A stretch of 64,000 nucleotides of DNA from Rahnella sp. AA (GCF_002834385.1 NZ_PITQ01000001.1:868001-932000); one strand, 5' to 3'; positions 50,306 through 60,074 are shown, counted from the first letter of the stretch. Notes: generated from the sequence alone by a model not told the origin. Numbers and translations: made by a program.

Positions 50306-50321
50306 CAGGCAAATTTGCCTG
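50306..50321. repeat. 16-bp palindrome upstream of ppk
   Basis: CAGGCAAATTTGCCTG is a perfect palindrome 37 bases before the ppk start. It could be an operator for a dimeric regulator. The rest of the 303-base gap between ppk and speG holds the speG terminator (50523-50558) and no gene that I can support. Confidence 0.45.
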
Positions 50322-50522
50322 AAAACACCGCAATTTAGCTCAACGTGATCTTCATGTTACCCGCAGATTTTAATACCGGGCGCAACAGGAAGCCTTTTGT
50401 GAGAGGGCCTAGTGTCTACTACCAATATTGCGAAAGATTGACAGGAAAGTCCAACACTACAAGGGGGGAATTCAGGAGAGTTTCTGCAGGAGGAATAAAT
50501 GCGGGAAAAAAGCGGGAAAAGT

Positions 50523-50558
50523 CTTACCGGTGAAGGCATTGTCGCCCCCACCGGTAAG
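50523..50558 (-). terminator. Terminator after speG
   Basis: CTTACCGGTG and CACCGGTAAG form a perfect 10-bp stem with a 16-base loop; on the minus strand ACTTTTC follows. Confidence 0.65.
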
Positions 50559-50572
50559 GGTTTTATGCGAAA

Positions 50573-51148
50573 TCAGACGGCGCTGGCACCAATAAGTGAT
50601 TCAGGTTTGACCTGAACAGGCTTGGTTTTGTATTTCGCCAGGAACTGAGGTTGGAAAATACACATGCGGATGGCGCTGCGATATTCGCCGTTCACAAAGA
50701 ATTCCTGCTTCAGTTCGCCTTCCAGTTCAAATCCGAGTTTGCTGTAAATATGAATCGCCTTTTTATTTTCTTTGTCGACGATTAAATACAGTTTATAGAG
50801 GTTCAGAACGGAGAAGGCATAATCCATGGCCAGGCGGACGGCATCACCGGCAAAGCCTTTGCCCTGATGCTGCGGGTCGATGATTATCTGAAATTCCGCG
50901 CGGCGGTGAATATGATTAATTTCGACCAGTTCGATTAAGCCAACGGGGCCGCCCTGGAATTCGATGATAAAGCGGCGTTCGCTCTGGTCATGGATATGCT
51001 TGTTGTATAAATCTGTCAGTTCGACGAAAGCCTCGTAAGGTTCTTCAAACCAGTAACGCATGATGCTCGCGTTATTATCAAGACGGTGAACAAACGACAG
51101 GTCGTCCTTTTCCAGTGGACGTAATCTGACGCTGTTGGTGCTAAACAT
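50573..51148 (-). CDS. speG: SpeG, spermidine N1-acetyltransferase
   Basis: GNAT-family acetyltransferase that detoxifies excess spermidine and spermine. From ATG 51148 ([17 protein letters not shown]) it has 191 residues (E. coli 186). The acetyl-CoA loop is [22 protein letters not shown]. The SpeG-type segments [15 protein letters not shown] and [22 protein letters not shown] are present. The open frame extends 32 codons further upstream but without family residues. It lies downstream of ppk's leader and apart from purN, apparently as a single gene. Confidence 0.93.
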   Translation of the reverse strand: MFSTNSVRLRPLEKDDLSFVHRLDNNASIMRYWFEEPYEAFVELTDLYNKHIHDQSERRFIIEFQGGPVGLIELVEINHIHRRAEFQIIIDPQHQGKGFAGDAVRLAMDYAFSVLNLYKLYLIVDKENKKAIHIYSKLGFELEGELKQEFFVNGEYRSAIRMCIFQPQFLAKYKTKPVQVKPESLIGASAV

Positions 51149-51312
51149 GGGGTGTTCCTCAACTATAAAAGCCGTTTTATGAGGGTAACCTTCGTGAAAA
51201 TGAGATCTGAAACAACCGTGTTTCAGATGAAGGTCGGCGCACAAACGACATTTAAACGTGCGCCGGGATGGGCATTATATCGGGTGAAATGTAAACAAGT
51301 GTCAAATGACAG

Positions 51313-51341
51313 AAAATAAAAAACCGGCACATGGCCGGTTT
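51313..51341 (-). terminator. Terminator after purN
   Basis: AAACCGGC and GCCGGTTT (51321-51328, 51334-51341) form the stem; on the minus strand a T-rich tail (complement of 51313-51320) follows. Confidence 0.82.
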
Positions 51342-51368
51342 AGAGTGAAATCATCGCGCTTAAGCAGG

Positions 51369-52007
51369 TTAATCCGCTGCGTAACCTTGCTCAGGTAGTG
51401 GATTGTTATCCAGTAACGCCTGGCCGTTTTGCAGAGATAAACGGCCTTCAACAAACCAGCTGACCACCAGCGGATAAATGCTGTGCTCCTGTGTTTGCAC
51501 CCGCGCCACCAGCTCTTCTTCTGTGTCTTCGGTAAACACCGGAACTTTTGCCTGCAAGATGACAGGGCCACCATCGAGCTGCTCAGTGACAAAATGCACG
51601 GACGTACCGTGTTCCTGATCCTGATTTTCAATCGCCTGACGGTGGGTGTTAAGGCCCGGATATTTCGGCAACAGGGAAGGGTGGATGTTGATCATGCGCC
51701 CGGCAAAGCGCTGGACGAATTCGGCAGTCAGGATGCGCATATAACCGGCAAGTACCACCAAATCAGGCTGGAAAGTGTCAATCGCATCCGCAAGAGCAAC
51801 GTCAAATGCCGCCCGGTCTTCGTAAGCTTTGACATCCAGAGAATGCGCCGGAATGCTGGCTAAACGGGCTCTTTCAAGCCCGTATGCTGCCACTTTATTA
51901 CTAAAGACAGCGCAGATTTCTGCATTGATTCGTCCCTGCTGGCAGGCATCGATCAGGGCCTGTAAATTGCTTCCCTCGCCCGATACCAGAACCACAATCC
52001 TTTTCAT
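51369..52007 (-). CDS. purN: PurN, phosphoribosylglycinamide formyltransferase 1
   Basis: Third step of purine synthesis: formylates GAR with 10-formyl-tetrahydrofolate. It has 212 residues, the E. coli size. Conserved parts are the N-terminal VLVSGEGSNLQALIDAC, the catalytic triad in INIHPSLLPKYPGLNTH (Asn, His) and QLDGGPVILQ (Asp). It is 27 bases downstream of purM, so purMN is an operon, under the PurR box at 53138. A terminator follows. Confidence 0.97.
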   Translation of the reverse strand: MKRIVVLVSGEGSNLQALIDACQQGRINAEICAVFSNKVAAYGLERARLASIPAHSLDVKAYEDRAAFDVALADAIDTFQPDLVVLAGYMRILTAEFVQRFAGRMINIHPSLLPKYPGLNTHRQAIENQDQEHGTSVHFVTEQLDGGPVILQAKVPVFTEDTEEELVARVQTQEHSIYPLVVSWFVEGRLSLQNGQALLDNNPLPEQGYAAD

Positions 52008-52034
52008 TTCTATACCTGTCTTCAGTGAGTTGAA

Positions 52035-53072
52035 TTACTGGATGACAACACGTTCAGCGGAGTCAGAGGCTTTAATGTAGCCAATTTTCCACGCTTTTTC
52101 GCCATTATCGTTCAGTAAAGCAATCGCCTGATCGGCCAGCTCAGCCGGAAGTGCAACCAGCATGCCGACACCACAGTTAAAGGTGCGGTACATTTCGTGA
52201 CGGCTGACATTCCCGGCCGTTTGCAGCCAGGCAAAGACGTCCGGCCACTGCCAGCTTGATTCGTCGATGATCACCTGAGTATTTTCCGGCAGAACGCGTG
52301 GAATATTTTCCCAGAAGCCGCCACCGGTCAGATGAACAATGCCGTGAACTTCCACGTTTTCGATCAGATTCAGAATGGATTTTACGTAAATTTTGGTCGG
52401 TGCCAGCAAATGGTCGGCCAGCGATTTGCCTGCCAGAACGGTAGTTTCCGGATCCGTTTTGCTGACTTCCAGAATTTTGCGTACCAGCGAGTAGCCGTTG
52501 GAATGCGGGCCACTGGCGGCCAGGCCGATCAGCACGTCGCCGTCAGCCACTTTGCTGCCGTCGATAATTTCTGATTTTTCCACCACGCCGACGCAAAAAC
52601 CCGCGACGTCGTAATCTTCACCGTGATACATCCCCGGCATTTCAGCGGTTTCGCCGCCGACTAACGCACAGCCAGACTGTTTACAGCCTTCTGCGATACC
52701 GCTGATCACGCTGGCGGCGGTGTCGACGTCCAGTTTGCCGGTGGCGTAGTAATCGAGGAAGAACAGTGGTTCAGCGCCCTGAACGATCAAATCGTTGACG
52801 CACATCGCGACCAGGTCGATACCGATGGTATCGTGGCGTTTTAAATCCATCGCCAGACGCAGCTTGGTACCAACGCCGTCGGTACCCGAAACCAGCACGG
52901 GTTCACGATATTTTTGCGGCAGCGCGCAGAGGGCACCAAAACCGCCCAGCCCACCCATAACTTCAGGGCGGCGAGTCTGTTTTACTACACCTTTAATGCG
53001 ATCTACCAATGCGTTACCGGCATCGATATCTACGCCTGCGTCTTTATAGCTGAGAGAGGTTTTGTCGGTCAC
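52035..53072 (-). CDS. purM: PurM, phosphoribosylformylglycinamidine cyclo-ligase (AIR synthetase)
   Basis: ATP-dependent ring closure that makes AIR, the substrate of PurK. It has 345 residues, the E. coli size. Family motifs: [15 protein letters not shown] at the start, [25 protein letters not shown], and [16 protein letters not shown]. First gene of purMN; a palindromic PurR box lies about 66 bases upstream. It is divergent from upp. Confidence 0.97.
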   Translation of the reverse strand: MTDKTSLSYKDAGVDIDAGNALVDRIKGVVKQTRRPEVMGGLGGFGALCALPQKYREPVLVSGTDGVGTKLRLAMDLKRHDTIGIDLVAMCVNDLIVQGAEPLFFLDYYATGKLDVDTAASVISGIAEGCKQSGCALVGGETAEMPGMYHGEDYDVAGFCVGVVEKSEIIDGSKVADGDVLIGLAASGPHSNGYSLVRKILEVSKTDPETTVLAGKSLADHLLAPTKIYVKSILNLIENVEVHGIVHLTGGGFWENIPRVLPENTQVIIDESSWQWPDVFAWLQTAGNVSRHEMYRTFNCGVGMLVALPAELADQAIALLNDNGEKAWKIGYIKASDSAERVVIQ

Positions 53073-53137
53073 TGCGAAGTCCCCACGGCGGTTTGGGTTG
53101 GTGGTTGAAGAATAATGCGGGGCAATTCTAACAGTGG

Positions 53138-53153
53138 AAGCAAACGTTTGCGA
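53138..53153. promoter_or_regulatory. PurR box of purMN
   Basis: The core GCAAACGTTTGC (53140-53151) is a perfect palindrome that matches the PurR consensus core. It lies about 66 bases upstream of purM. Confidence 0.88.
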
Positions 53154-53313
53154 GCGCCTTATTGACTGCGTCTATCTATACTGATTTTAGAAGCCCGTCA
53201 GAGTGCATATCCAAAGCCAGTCTGAGTGCAGCTAACACCGCTGCGTTTAGACTGACGAAGGATATGTTGATCCGGATCAGGCAATTGGCAGTGGCGTTCA
53301 AAAAAAATGGCGT

Positions 53314-53335
53314 TATAATCTCGCGATTTTTTTTT
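53314..53335 (+). promoter_or_regulatory. upp promoter and UTP-sensing start region
   Basis: -10 TATAAT (53314-53319) is followed at positions +6 and +7 from it by G (53325) and A (53326), then nine T (53327-53335). E. coli upp uses the same layout: UTP level selects G or A as the start, and A-starts stutter on the T-run at high UTP. No good -35 was found. Confidence 0.78.
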
Positions 53336-53364
53336 GCAGCCCAACCACCTTAGGAGAATAAATA

Positions 53365-53991
53365 ATGAAGATCGTCGAGGTGAAACACCCGCTGGTGAAA
53401 CACAAGCTGGGCCTGATGCGTGAAAACGACATCAGCACGAAACGTTTTCGCGAACTGGCTTCTGAGGTGGGTAGTCTTCTGACGTATGAAGCGACTGCCG
53501 ATTTAGAAACTGAAAAAGTGACTATCGAAGGCTGGTGTGGTCCGGTTGAAATCGACCAGATCAAGGGCAAGAAAATTACCGTTGTGCCAATTCTGCGCGC
53601 CGGTCTGGGCATGATGGAAGGCGTACTGGAACATGTACCGAGCGCGCGTATCAGCGTAGTGGGTGTATACCGTGATGAAGAAACGCTGAAACCTGTGCCG
53701 TATTTCCAGAAACTGGTTTCTAACATTGAAGAACGCCTGGCGCTGGTCGTTGACCCGATGCTGGCGACCGGCGGTTCCATGATCGCCACCATCGACCTGC
53801 TGAAAAAAGCGGGTTGCCACAGCATTAAAGTGCTGGTTCTGGTGGCCGCTCCGGAAGGGATTGCCGCGCTCGAAGCTGCGCACCCGGACGTCGAGTTGTA
53901 CACCGCCTCGGTGGATCAGGGGCTCAACGAGAAAGGCTACATCATGCCGGGGCTCGGTGACGCGGGTGACAAGATATTTGGTACGAAGTAA
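53365..53991 (+). CDS. upp: Upp, uracil phosphoribosyltransferase
   Basis: Pyrimidine salvage enzyme that makes UMP from uracil and PRPP. It has 208 residues, the E. coli size. The start [20 protein letters not shown] follows a strong SD (TTAGGAG). The PRPP-binding loop is [11 protein letters not shown] (near 129-139), and the uracil site is [11 protein letters not shown] at the C-terminus. A terminator-like hairpin separates it from uraA, which takes up uracil. Confidence 0.97.
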   Translation: MKIVEVKHPLVKHKLGLMRENDISTKRFRELASEVGSLLTYEATADLETEKVTIEGWCGPVEIDQIKGKKITVVPILRAGLGMMEGVLEHVPSARISVVGVYRDEETLKPVPYFQKLVSNIEERLALVVDPMLATGGSMIATIDLLKKAGCHSIKVLVLVAAPEGIAALEAAHPDVELYTASVDQGLNEKGYIMPGLGDAGDKIFGTK

Positions 53992-54005
53992 GCAAAAAAG
54001 CAATG

Positions 54006-54032
54006 AGCCGACTTTTAAGTCGGCTTTTTTTT
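54006..54032 (+). terminator. Hairpin and T-run between upp and uraA
   Basis: AGCCGACT / AGTCGGCT stem followed by eight T. As uraA has no obvious separate promoter in the 88-base gap, partial read-through is likely. Confidence 0.85.
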
Positions 54033-54079
54033 GGTTTTCAAAACACAACACTACAACACACCTTAAGAGGATCACATCC

Positions 54080-55372
54080 ATGACCCGTCGTGTCATCGGG
54101 GTAAGCGAGCGTCCGCCTTTGCTGCAGACAATCCCCCTGAGTTTTCAGCATCTGTTTGCCATGTTTGGTGCCACCGTTCTGGTTCCCATTCTGTTCAAGA
54201 TTAACCCGGCAACGGTGCTGCTGTTCAATGGCATAGGGACTTTGCTGTATTTATTTGTCTGTAAAGGGAAAATACCGGCGTATCTGGGGTCAAGCTTCGC
54301 GTTCATTTCACCGGTGCTGCTGCTGTTGCCGATGGGGTATGAAGTGGCGCTGGGCGGATTTATTGCCTGCGGTGTGTTGTTCTGTCTGGTGGCGCTGATT
54401 GTTAAGAAAGCCGGGATTGGCTGGATTAACGTGATGTTCCCGCCTGCGGCGATGGGCGCAATCGTTGCCGTCATCGGGCTGGAGCTGGCCGGTGTGGCCG
54501 CCAACATGGCCGGTTTACTGCCGGCTGACGGTGCCGCCGTGGATTCCACCACGATCACGATCTCCCTGGTGACGCTGGCAGTCACCATTTTAGGCTCCGT
54601 GCTGTTCCGTGGATTCCTGGCGATCATCCCGATTTTGATTGGGGTGCTGGTGGGTTATGCGCTGTCCTTCTTTATGGGTGTTGTGGATGTTTCCGCGATT
54701 GCAAACGCGCACTGGTTTGCTCTGCCAACCTTCTATACGCCGCGTTTCGAATGGGTGGCGATCCTGACCATTTTGCCTGCGGCGCTGGTGGTCATTGCCG
54801 AGCACGTCGGGCATCTGGTCGTGACCGCGAACATCGTGAAGAAAGATTTGCTGCGTGATCCGGGTTTGCACCGTTCGATGCTGGCCAACGGTCTTTCTAC
54901 CGTGTTGTCGGGTTTCTTCGGCTCTACCCCGAATACCACGTACGGTGAAAATATCGGCGTGATGGCGATCACCAAGGTTTACAGCACCTGGGTTATCGGC
55001 GGCGCGGCGATTCTGGCGATCCTGCTTTCCTGTATCGGAAAACTGGCGGCGGCAATCCAGGCCGTCCCTGTTCCGGTGATGGGCGGCGTTTCCCTGCTGT
55101 TGTATGGCGTGATTGGCGCGTCCGGTATCCGCGTGCTGATTGAATCTAAAGTCGATTACAACAAAGCGCAGAACCTGATCCTGACTGCGGTGATCCTCAT
55201 CATCGGCGTCAGCGGCGCGAAGATCCACATCGGTGCGGCTGAGCTGAAAGGCATGGCGCTGGCTACGATCGTCGGTATCTTCCTGAGCCTGTTGTTCAAA
55301 GTAATCGAGATTTTCCGCGGCGAAGAACAGATCATTGATGTGGAAGACGAGCGGGAAAATCCGCCGGTCTGA
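54080..55372 (+). CDS. uraA: UraA, uracil:proton symporter
   Basis: Inner-membrane uracil permease of the NCS2 family. From ATG 54080 (MTRRVIGVSERPPLLQTIPLSF) it has 430 residues (E. coli 429); the frame upstream overlaps upp and is not used. It has fourteen predicted spans. The substrate-binding features are the glutamate in VVIAEHVGHLVVTANI and the segment FFGSTPNTTYGENIGVMAITKVYS. Downstream of upp in a conserved pair; SD AAGAGGA lies nine bases upstream. Confidence 0.96.
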   Translation: MTRRVIGVSERPPLLQTIPLSFQHLFAMFGATVLVPILFKINPATVLLFNGIGTLLYLFVCKGKIPAYLGSSFAFISPVLLLLPMGYEVALGGFIACGVLFCLVALIVKKAGIGWINVMFPPAAMGAIVAVIGLELAGVAANMAGLLPADGAAVDSTTITISLVTLAVTILGSVLFRGFLAIIPILIGVLVGYALSFFMGVVDVSAIANAHWFALPTFYTPRFEWVAILTILPAALVVIAEHVGHLVVTANIVKKDLLRDPGLHRSMLANGLSTVLSGFFGSTPNTTYGENIGVMAITKVYSTWVIGGAAILAILLSCIGKLAAAIQAVPVPVMGGVSLLLYGVIGASGIRVLIESKVDYNKAQNLILTAVILIIGVSGAKIHIGAAELKGMALATIVGIFLSLLFKVIEIFRGEEQIIDVEDERENPPV

Positions 55373-55383
55373 CGGTGATCATT

Positions 55384-55416
55384 CCTGGCCGGTTTGCCTG
55401 TACGCAACCGGCCAGG
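55384..55416 (+). terminator. Hairpin after uraA
   Basis: CCTGGCCGGTT and AACCGGCCAGG form a perfect 11-bp stem with an 11-base loop, shortly after the uraA stop. The T-run is short. Confidence 0.6.
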
Positions 55417-55543
55417 TGTTCGTATCGCAAGCGGTTGCACCCGGCACAGTTCATTTCACCACGGATCCTTGCTAGAATTCGGCAGTTCCTTTTATTGACG
55501 TGACAACATCTGCGGTCTTCATACCGCTTTGGTTGAGGTGCTT

Positions 55544-56245
55544 CTGAATACGCCGGCACAGCTTTCCCTGCCACTTTATCTTCCCGATGATGAAACCTTT
55601 GCCAGTTTTTATCCGGGGGAAAACCCTTCTCTGCTTTCTGCGATTCAGACCGCATTGCATCAGGAACACGGCACGTATATCTATTTTTGGTCCCGCGAAG
55701 GCGGCGGCCGGAGCCATCTTTTACACGCAGCCTGCGCCGAATTATCACAACGTGGTGAAGCCGTAGGTTATGTGCCTTTAGATAAACGCGCTTATTTTGT
55801 GCCTGAAGTACTGGACGGCATGGAACATCTGGCGCTGGTTTGTATTGATAATATCGAAGGGATTGCCGGGGATGATGAATGGGAAGCTGCCGTTTTCCAT
55901 CTCTATAATCGCATTCTTGAAACCGGTCGCACGCGCCTGTTTATTACCGGCGATCGTCCTCCGCGCCAGCTGAATCTCAGCCTGCCGGATCTCGCCTCCC
56001 GCCTGGACTGGGGGCAAATCTACAAACTCCAGCCACTTTCTGATGAAGAAAAACTTCAGGCATTACAGCTGCGTGCCAAACTGCGCGGGTTTGAATTGCC
56101 GGAAGACGTGGGGCGCTTCCTGCTAAAACGTCTGGATCGTGAAATGCGGACATTGTTTATGACGTTGGATCAGCTCGATCGTGCGTCTATTACCGCGCAG
56201 CGGAAACTCACGATCCCGTTTGTGAAAGAAATTCTGGGGCTGTAA
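55544..56245 (+). CDS. hda: Hda, DnaA regulatory inactivator (RIDA)
   Basis: AAA+ protein that, with the sliding clamp, drives hydrolysis of DnaA-bound ATP after initiation. The chosen start is CTG 55544, preceded by GAGGTG; it gives 233 residues, exactly the E. coli length, and E. coli hda also starts at CUG. GTG 55538 and TTG 55529 are in frame and cannot be excluded. The clamp-binding motif is QLSLPL at the N-terminus. A modified Walker A ([10 protein letters not shown]), Walker B ([10 protein letters not shown]) and sensor GDRPPRQL follow. It is 171 bases after uraA and convergent with yfgD. Confidence 0.92.
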   Translation: MNTPAQLSLPLYLPDDETFASFYPGENPSLLSAIQTALHQEHGTYIYFWSREGGGRSHLLHAACAELSQRGEAVGYVPLDKRAYFVPEVLDGMEHLALVCIDNIEGIAGDDEWEAAVFHLYNRILETGRTRLFITGDRPPRQLNLSLPDLASRLDWGQIYKLQPLSDEEKLQALQLRAKLRGFELPEDVGRFLLKRLDREMRTLFMTLDQLDRASITAQRKLTIPFVKEILGL

Positions 56246-56256
56246 TCCTGAAAAGT

Positions 56257-56281
56257 TCCGGGTTCGTGTGACGAACCCGGA
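56257..56281. terminator. Bidirectional terminator between hda and yfgD
   Basis: TCCGGGTTCGT and ACGAACCCGGA form a perfect 11-bp stem with a 3-base loop between two convergent genes. Confidence 0.7.
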
Positions 56282-56295
56282 TTTGACGCGGGGAA

Positions 56296-56652
56296 TCACA
56301 AAATCTCTTTCACCTGTTCCGGTGGCCGGCCTAAACGCGCTTTGCCGTTGGCGATCACAATAGGACGTTCAATCAGTTTCGGGTTTTCCACCATCGCCTG
56401 CAAAAGCTGAGTTTCACTCAGGTTTTTATCAGCCAGATTCAAGGTCTTATAAATCTCCTCGCCTTTGCGGATTAATTCCCGCGCTGAACTAAAGCCCAGT
56501 TTTTTCAACAGGCCTTGCAATGTCTCAACCGACGGAGGCGTATCGAGATAAAGGATAATCTCCGGAGAAATGCCTTCATCTTCCAGTAACTTCAACGTTT
56601 CCCGGCTCTTTGAACAGCGCGGATTGTGATAAATCGTCACTTCACCTGACAT
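56296..56652 (-). CDS. yfgD: YfgD, ArsC-family thioredoxin-fold protein
   Basis: A 118-residue ArsC/Spx-family protein, near E. coli YfgD (119). The single cysteine sits at Cys13 in HNPRCSKSRET, as in the glutaredoxin-dependent arsenate reductases, and the C-terminal RPIVIANGKARLGRPPEQV holds the conserved arginines. Arsenate reduction is possible but not shown; no ars operon is nearby. It is 26 bases downstream of bepA on the same strand, so the two are likely co-transcribed. Confidence 0.88.
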   Translation of the reverse strand: MSGEVTIYHNPRCSKSRETLKLLEDEGISPEIILYLDTPPSVETLQGLLKKLGFSSARELIRKGEEIYKTLNLADKNLSETQLLQAMVENPKLIERPIVIANGKARLGRPPEQVKEIL

Positions 56653-56678
56653 AATTTTCTCCCTGATAGATTCGGACG

Positions 56679-58217
56679 TCAGCCTTTCTGATACTGACGG
56701 AAACGCCCCTGCAACTGGCGGAGCTGATCGATACGGGCATCGTAACGGGCCTGCTCGAGGCTGCCCAATTTCTGCAATGCGCTGGCATTGCTCAGCATTT
56801 CAATTGCCTGATCCAGGCGCCCCACCAGCGCCATACTTTCAGCACGCGCGGCCAGTTCCTGCGCGCGCAGCCCTCGTGCAGCTGCGGCTTGCGACAATAA
56901 ATCCCAGCCGTTCGGGTCACCCGGGTAATTGAATGTATAACGGTTGAGGATCTTCATCGCGTCAGCCGGTCTCGCACCCTCGAGATAGGCATTCGCCAGA
57001 TTAAGTTGCAGCACGGCATTGGAACTGGTTGCCGCGCCGGCTTTCTCCAGCCTTGCAATGGCCTGTGGCGCTTTTTTACTGTCGATATCATTATCGGTCG
57101 CGAGATCGAGCAGCCATTCGTTACCCGGATACGCCACCAGCAGTGATTCAAGTATTGTGCGTGCCTGATCGTATTTTTTGGCTTTATAGAACTGCAGCGC
57201 CTGGCCATATTTCGACGCCAGCTGCTCGCGAACATTGCCATTCGCGAGTTTTTGCAAATAGTCATCGGTCAGCGGGAAGCTGTCAGAGCCGTACATACCG
57301 AGAATTCGCACCTTCGCCATCAGATAATCTTGCGAAGATTGAACGATGGGATGTGGCATCTGGTTAGCGCGGTTACGGATGTCAGAGAGGCGGCTGTCGG
57401 GCAAAGGGTGGGTCAGCAGCATTTCCGGCGGGCGTGTGGAGTAGCTCGCCTGATCTGCCAGTTTTTGCAAAAAGGCCGGCATTGCCTGCGGATCAAACCC
57501 TGAACGCTGCAACACCTGAATGCCAATACGATCGGCTTCCTGTTCGTTGGCCTGCGTGAAGCTGATCATCCCCTGTGCGGTTCCGGCCAGCGTGCCGGTC
57601 AGCGCCGCCATCCCCATTTGCGGGCTGGCCATCGCCAGGAGAATCGACCCCAGCGCCCCTACCCAGGTCAGCGGCGCATTGCGCTGCTGGTCTTCCATCG
57701 CACGCGCCAGATGGCGCTGTGTCACGTGGGAAATTTCGTGCGCCATGACAGAGGCCAGCTGACTTTCATTGTCGGTATAGCGGAAAAGCGCGGAGTGCAG
57801 CACCACGTTGCCGCCGAAGAAAGCAAATGCGTTCAGCTCATCGTTATTAACGATAAAGAAATGGAAGGGTGTACGAACAGAATAGGCATGCGAAACCAGG
57901 CGCTGTCCCAGTTCGTTAATGTATTGATTGAGCAGCGGATCGTTAATCAGCGGTGTGCTTGCTCGCATCTGGCGGACATAAAAATCGCCCATCTGCATTT
58001 CCTGATTGATACTGAGCGTGCCCCCTGCGGTGGTGCCGATATCAGGTAACTGGTCGCTTACCGGCGGGGCTAAAGGCGATGCCGTGTTTTTGGAGGCCCC
58101 CGCAGGCGTTGACCAGAACGAACTGTTGTCAGCGCCTGCGGGAAGGACTGTGCCAGTGAACAGGCTGCCCAGGCATAAGGCAATTACTGTTTTTTTCAAC
58201 CGCATTACCATAAACAT
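56679..58217 (-). CDS. bepA: BepA (YfgC), periplasmic metalloprotease/chaperone
   Basis: M48-family zinc protease with TPR domain that helps assemble LptD and degrades stalled outer-membrane proteins with BamA. It has 512 residues (E. coli about 487). A signal peptide ([19 protein letters not shown]) is followed by a longer-than-usual Ser/Ala/Pro-rich segment before [16 protein letters not shown], which explains the extra length. The zinc site is [11 protein letters not shown] with EQEADRIG. The C-terminal TPR part covers about 330-512. ATG 58217 lies only three bases from GGGAAG; ATG 58211 or 58205 may be the true start. It precedes yfgD. Confidence 0.93.
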   Translation of the reverse strand: MFMVMRLKKTVIALCLGSLFTGTVLPAGADNSSFWSTPAGASKNTASPLAPPVSDQLPDIGTTAGGTLSINQEMQMGDFYVRQMRASTPLINDPLLNQYINELGQRLVSHAYSVRTPFHFFIVNNDELNAFAFFGGNVVLHSALFRYTDNESQLASVMAHEISHVTQRHLARAMEDQQRNAPLTWVGALGSILLAMASPQMGMAALTGTLAGTAQGMISFTQANEQEADRIGIQVLQRSGFDPQAMPAFLQKLADQASYSTRPPEMLLTHPLPDSRLSDIRNRANQMPHPIVQSSQDYLMAKVRILGMYGSDSFPLTDDYLQKLANGNVREQLASKYGQALQFYKAKKYDQARTILESLLVAYPGNEWLLDLATDNDIDSKKAPQAIARLEKAGAATSSNAVLQLNLANAYLEGARPADAMKILNRYTFNYPGDPNGWDLLSQAAAARGLRAQELAARAESMALVGRLDQAIEMLSNASALQKLGSLEQARYDARIDQLRQLQGRFRQYQKG

Positions 58218-58471
58218 TTGCTTCCCAATAAGTTAACCGTGATGCCGATAAGCTTTAAAAGCTTTTCTTCCATGAAGATTAAGGATGTACGTTATTTTCT
58301 GGCGCTTTTCTTTGCGCCGATCCCTATAGTAGCTATCCTCGTCAAAGTTTAAAACACTCCAGAGCTACAGGAGTGTGACAACGAATTTTTGAGATAGTTA
58401 CTTGTGTCTGGGTGCGCAGGGAACGAACAGCGCACACCCGCCAGGCCCGGAAATTACAGGAGCGTCATCTG

Positions 58472-59536
58472 ATGTTGGACATGTTATTACAGTGGTATCG
58501 CCGGCGCTTTACCGATCCGCAGGCTATTGCGCTGCTGGCGATTCTGGTCGCGGGCTTCTGCATTCTTTATTTTCTTAATGGCATTCTTGCTCCGCTGCTG
58601 GTTGCGATTGTGCTGGCGTATTTGCTGGAGTGGCCAACGGTTCGTCTCCAACATTTTGGGCTATCCCGTACGCCGGCGGTCAGCGTCGTACTGATTATTT
58701 TTGCGGGTATTTTGTTGCTCGGAATGTTCGTCGTCGCACCGGTGACGTGGCAGCAGGGGGTTAATCTGCTGGCGGATTTACCGAGTATGCTTAACCGTTT
58801 CTACGATTTTGCCGCGACCTTGCCCAAACGTTATCCGGCGCTGGTGGATGCGGGCATTATCGATATGATGGCGGAAAATATGCGTAGCAAATTATCCGGG
58901 CTGGGCGAGTCGGTAGTGAAATATTCACTTGCGTCGCTGGTCGGGTTGTTGACGCTGGCGATTTACCTGATTCTGGTGCCGATGATGGTCTTTTTCCTGT
59001 TAAAGGACAAAGAGCAAATGCTGAATGCCGTGCGCCGCATTCTGCCTCGCGATCGTGGCCTGGCCGGGCAGGTTTGGGAGGAAATGAACCAGCAAATTAC
59101 CAACTATATCCGTGGCAAAGTGCTGGAAATGATCATCGTTGGTGTAGCGACCTATGCCGTATTTGTCGTGATGGACCTGCGCTATTCGCTGCTGCTGGCC
59201 GTTCTGGTCGGTGTGTCGGTATTGATTCCGTATATCGGTGCAATGCTGGTGACCATTCCGGTGGTGATTGTCGCGATGTTCCAGTGGGGATTGGGGGCTG
59301 ATTTCTGGACGCTGATTGTCGCGTATCTGGTGGTTCAGGGATTAGACGGCAACGTTATTGTGCCGCTGTTGTTCTCGGAAGCGGTAAATCTGCATCCGCT
59401 GGTGATTATCCTGTCAGTCGTTGTATTTGGCGGGCTGTGGGGGTTCTGGGGGGTGTTCTTTGCAATCCCGCTGGCGACGCTGGTCAAAGCCGTGGTTCAC
59501 GTCTGGCCGGATGAATCCCTGAACGAAACGGTCTGA
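58472..59536 (+). CDS. perM: PerM (YfgO), AI-2E-family transporter
   Basis: Inner-membrane protein of the AI-2 exporter (TqsA/PerM) family, 354 residues (E. coli 353). The start ATG 58472 (MLDMLLQWYRRRFTDPQAI) has AGGAG nine bases upstream; the open frame extends to 58412 without family residues. About eight spans are predicted, with the family segments LLEWPTVRL, MVFFLLKDKEQM, and PYIGAMLVTIP. The C-terminal FGGLWGFWGVFFAIPLATL is typical. The true substrate is unknown. It is divergent from bepA and convergent with bcp. Confidence 0.9.
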   Translation: MLDMLLQWYRRRFTDPQAIALLAILVAGFCILYFLNGILAPLLVAIVLAYLLEWPTVRLQHFGLSRTPAVSVVLIIFAGILLLGMFVVAPVTWQQGVNLLADLPSMLNRFYDFAATLPKRYPALVDAGIIDMMAENMRSKLSGLGESVVKYSLASLVGLLTLAIYLILVPMMVFFLLKDKEQMLNAVRRILPRDRGLAGQVWEEMNQQITNYIRGKVLEMIIVGVATYAVFVVMDLRYSLLLAVLVGVSVLIPYIGAMLVTIPVVIVAMFQWGLGADFWTLIVAYLVVQGLDGNVIVPLLFSEAVNLHPLVIILSVVVFGGLWGFWGVFFAIPLATLVKAVVHVWPDESLNETV

Positions 59537-59560
59537 GTTTTTGCCCGGAAATGGAAAATA

Positions 59561-59586
59561 AAAAAAGCGCGTCTGCGCTTTTTTTT
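59561..59586. terminator. Bidirectional terminator between perM and bcp
   Basis: AAAAAAGCGC, GTCT, GCGCTTTTTT: a GC stem flanked by A- and T-runs, suitable for both strands. Confidence 0.9.
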
Positions 59587-59606
59587 GTCCACCCTGACCC
59601 CTGACG

Positions 59607-60074
59607 TTATTTACCGTTCAGGTACGCCATTACGATGTCATGGTGATTGGTGGTTTTGAAATCGTCGAACACTTTTTCTACTGTGCCATTGCCGTCAAGC
59701 AGGAAGCTGATGCGATGGATCCCGTCATAGGTTTTCCCCATAAAGGATTTCTCGCCCCAGACACCAAACTGCTCGCAGACCTGGTGATCTTCGTCGGACA
59801 GCAGCGTGAAGTTCAGCAGCTCTTTCTCAGCAAAGCGTGACAGCTTTTCCGGTTTATCTGTGCTGATCCCCAGCACTTCAACACCGGCGCTTTTTAACTG
59901 ATCCATGTTATCGCGCAGTCCACAGGCTTGCACGGTGCAGCCCGGAGTCATCGCTTTAGGGTAGAAATAGACCAGGACTTTCTGTCCCTGGAAGTCGGCC
60001 AGATTAATTTGTTCACCATCTTGATCGGGCAAACTAAATTGCGGCGCAGGGTCACCGGCTTTCAGTGGGCTCAT
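59607..60074 (-). CDS. bcp: Bcp, thiol peroxidase (peroxiredoxin Q)
   Basis: Reduces hydrogen peroxide and organic hydroperoxides using thioredoxin. From ATG 60074 (MSPLKAGDPAPQFSLPDQDG) it has 155 residues (E. coli 156). The peroxidatic and resolving cysteines are in TPGCTVQACGLRD, five residues apart. The open frame continues upstream to 60158 through the gcvR end and is not used. It is 25 bases downstream of gcvR, so gcvR-bcp form an operon. Confidence 0.96.
   Translation of the reverse strand: MSPLKAGDPAPQFSLPDQDGEQINLADFQGQKVLVYFYPKAMTPGCTVQACGLRDNMDQLKSAGVEVLGISTDKPEKLSRFAEKELLNFTLLSDEDHQVCEQFGVWGEKSFMGKTYDGIHRISFLLDGNGTVEKVFDDFKTTNHHDIVMAYLNGK

Noticed and set aside
58395-58440. GGGTGCGC...GCGCACACCC upstream of perM as a riboswitch or attenuator
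   Set aside because: It is a short imperfect hairpin with a bulge, no T-run, and no known riboswitch features.
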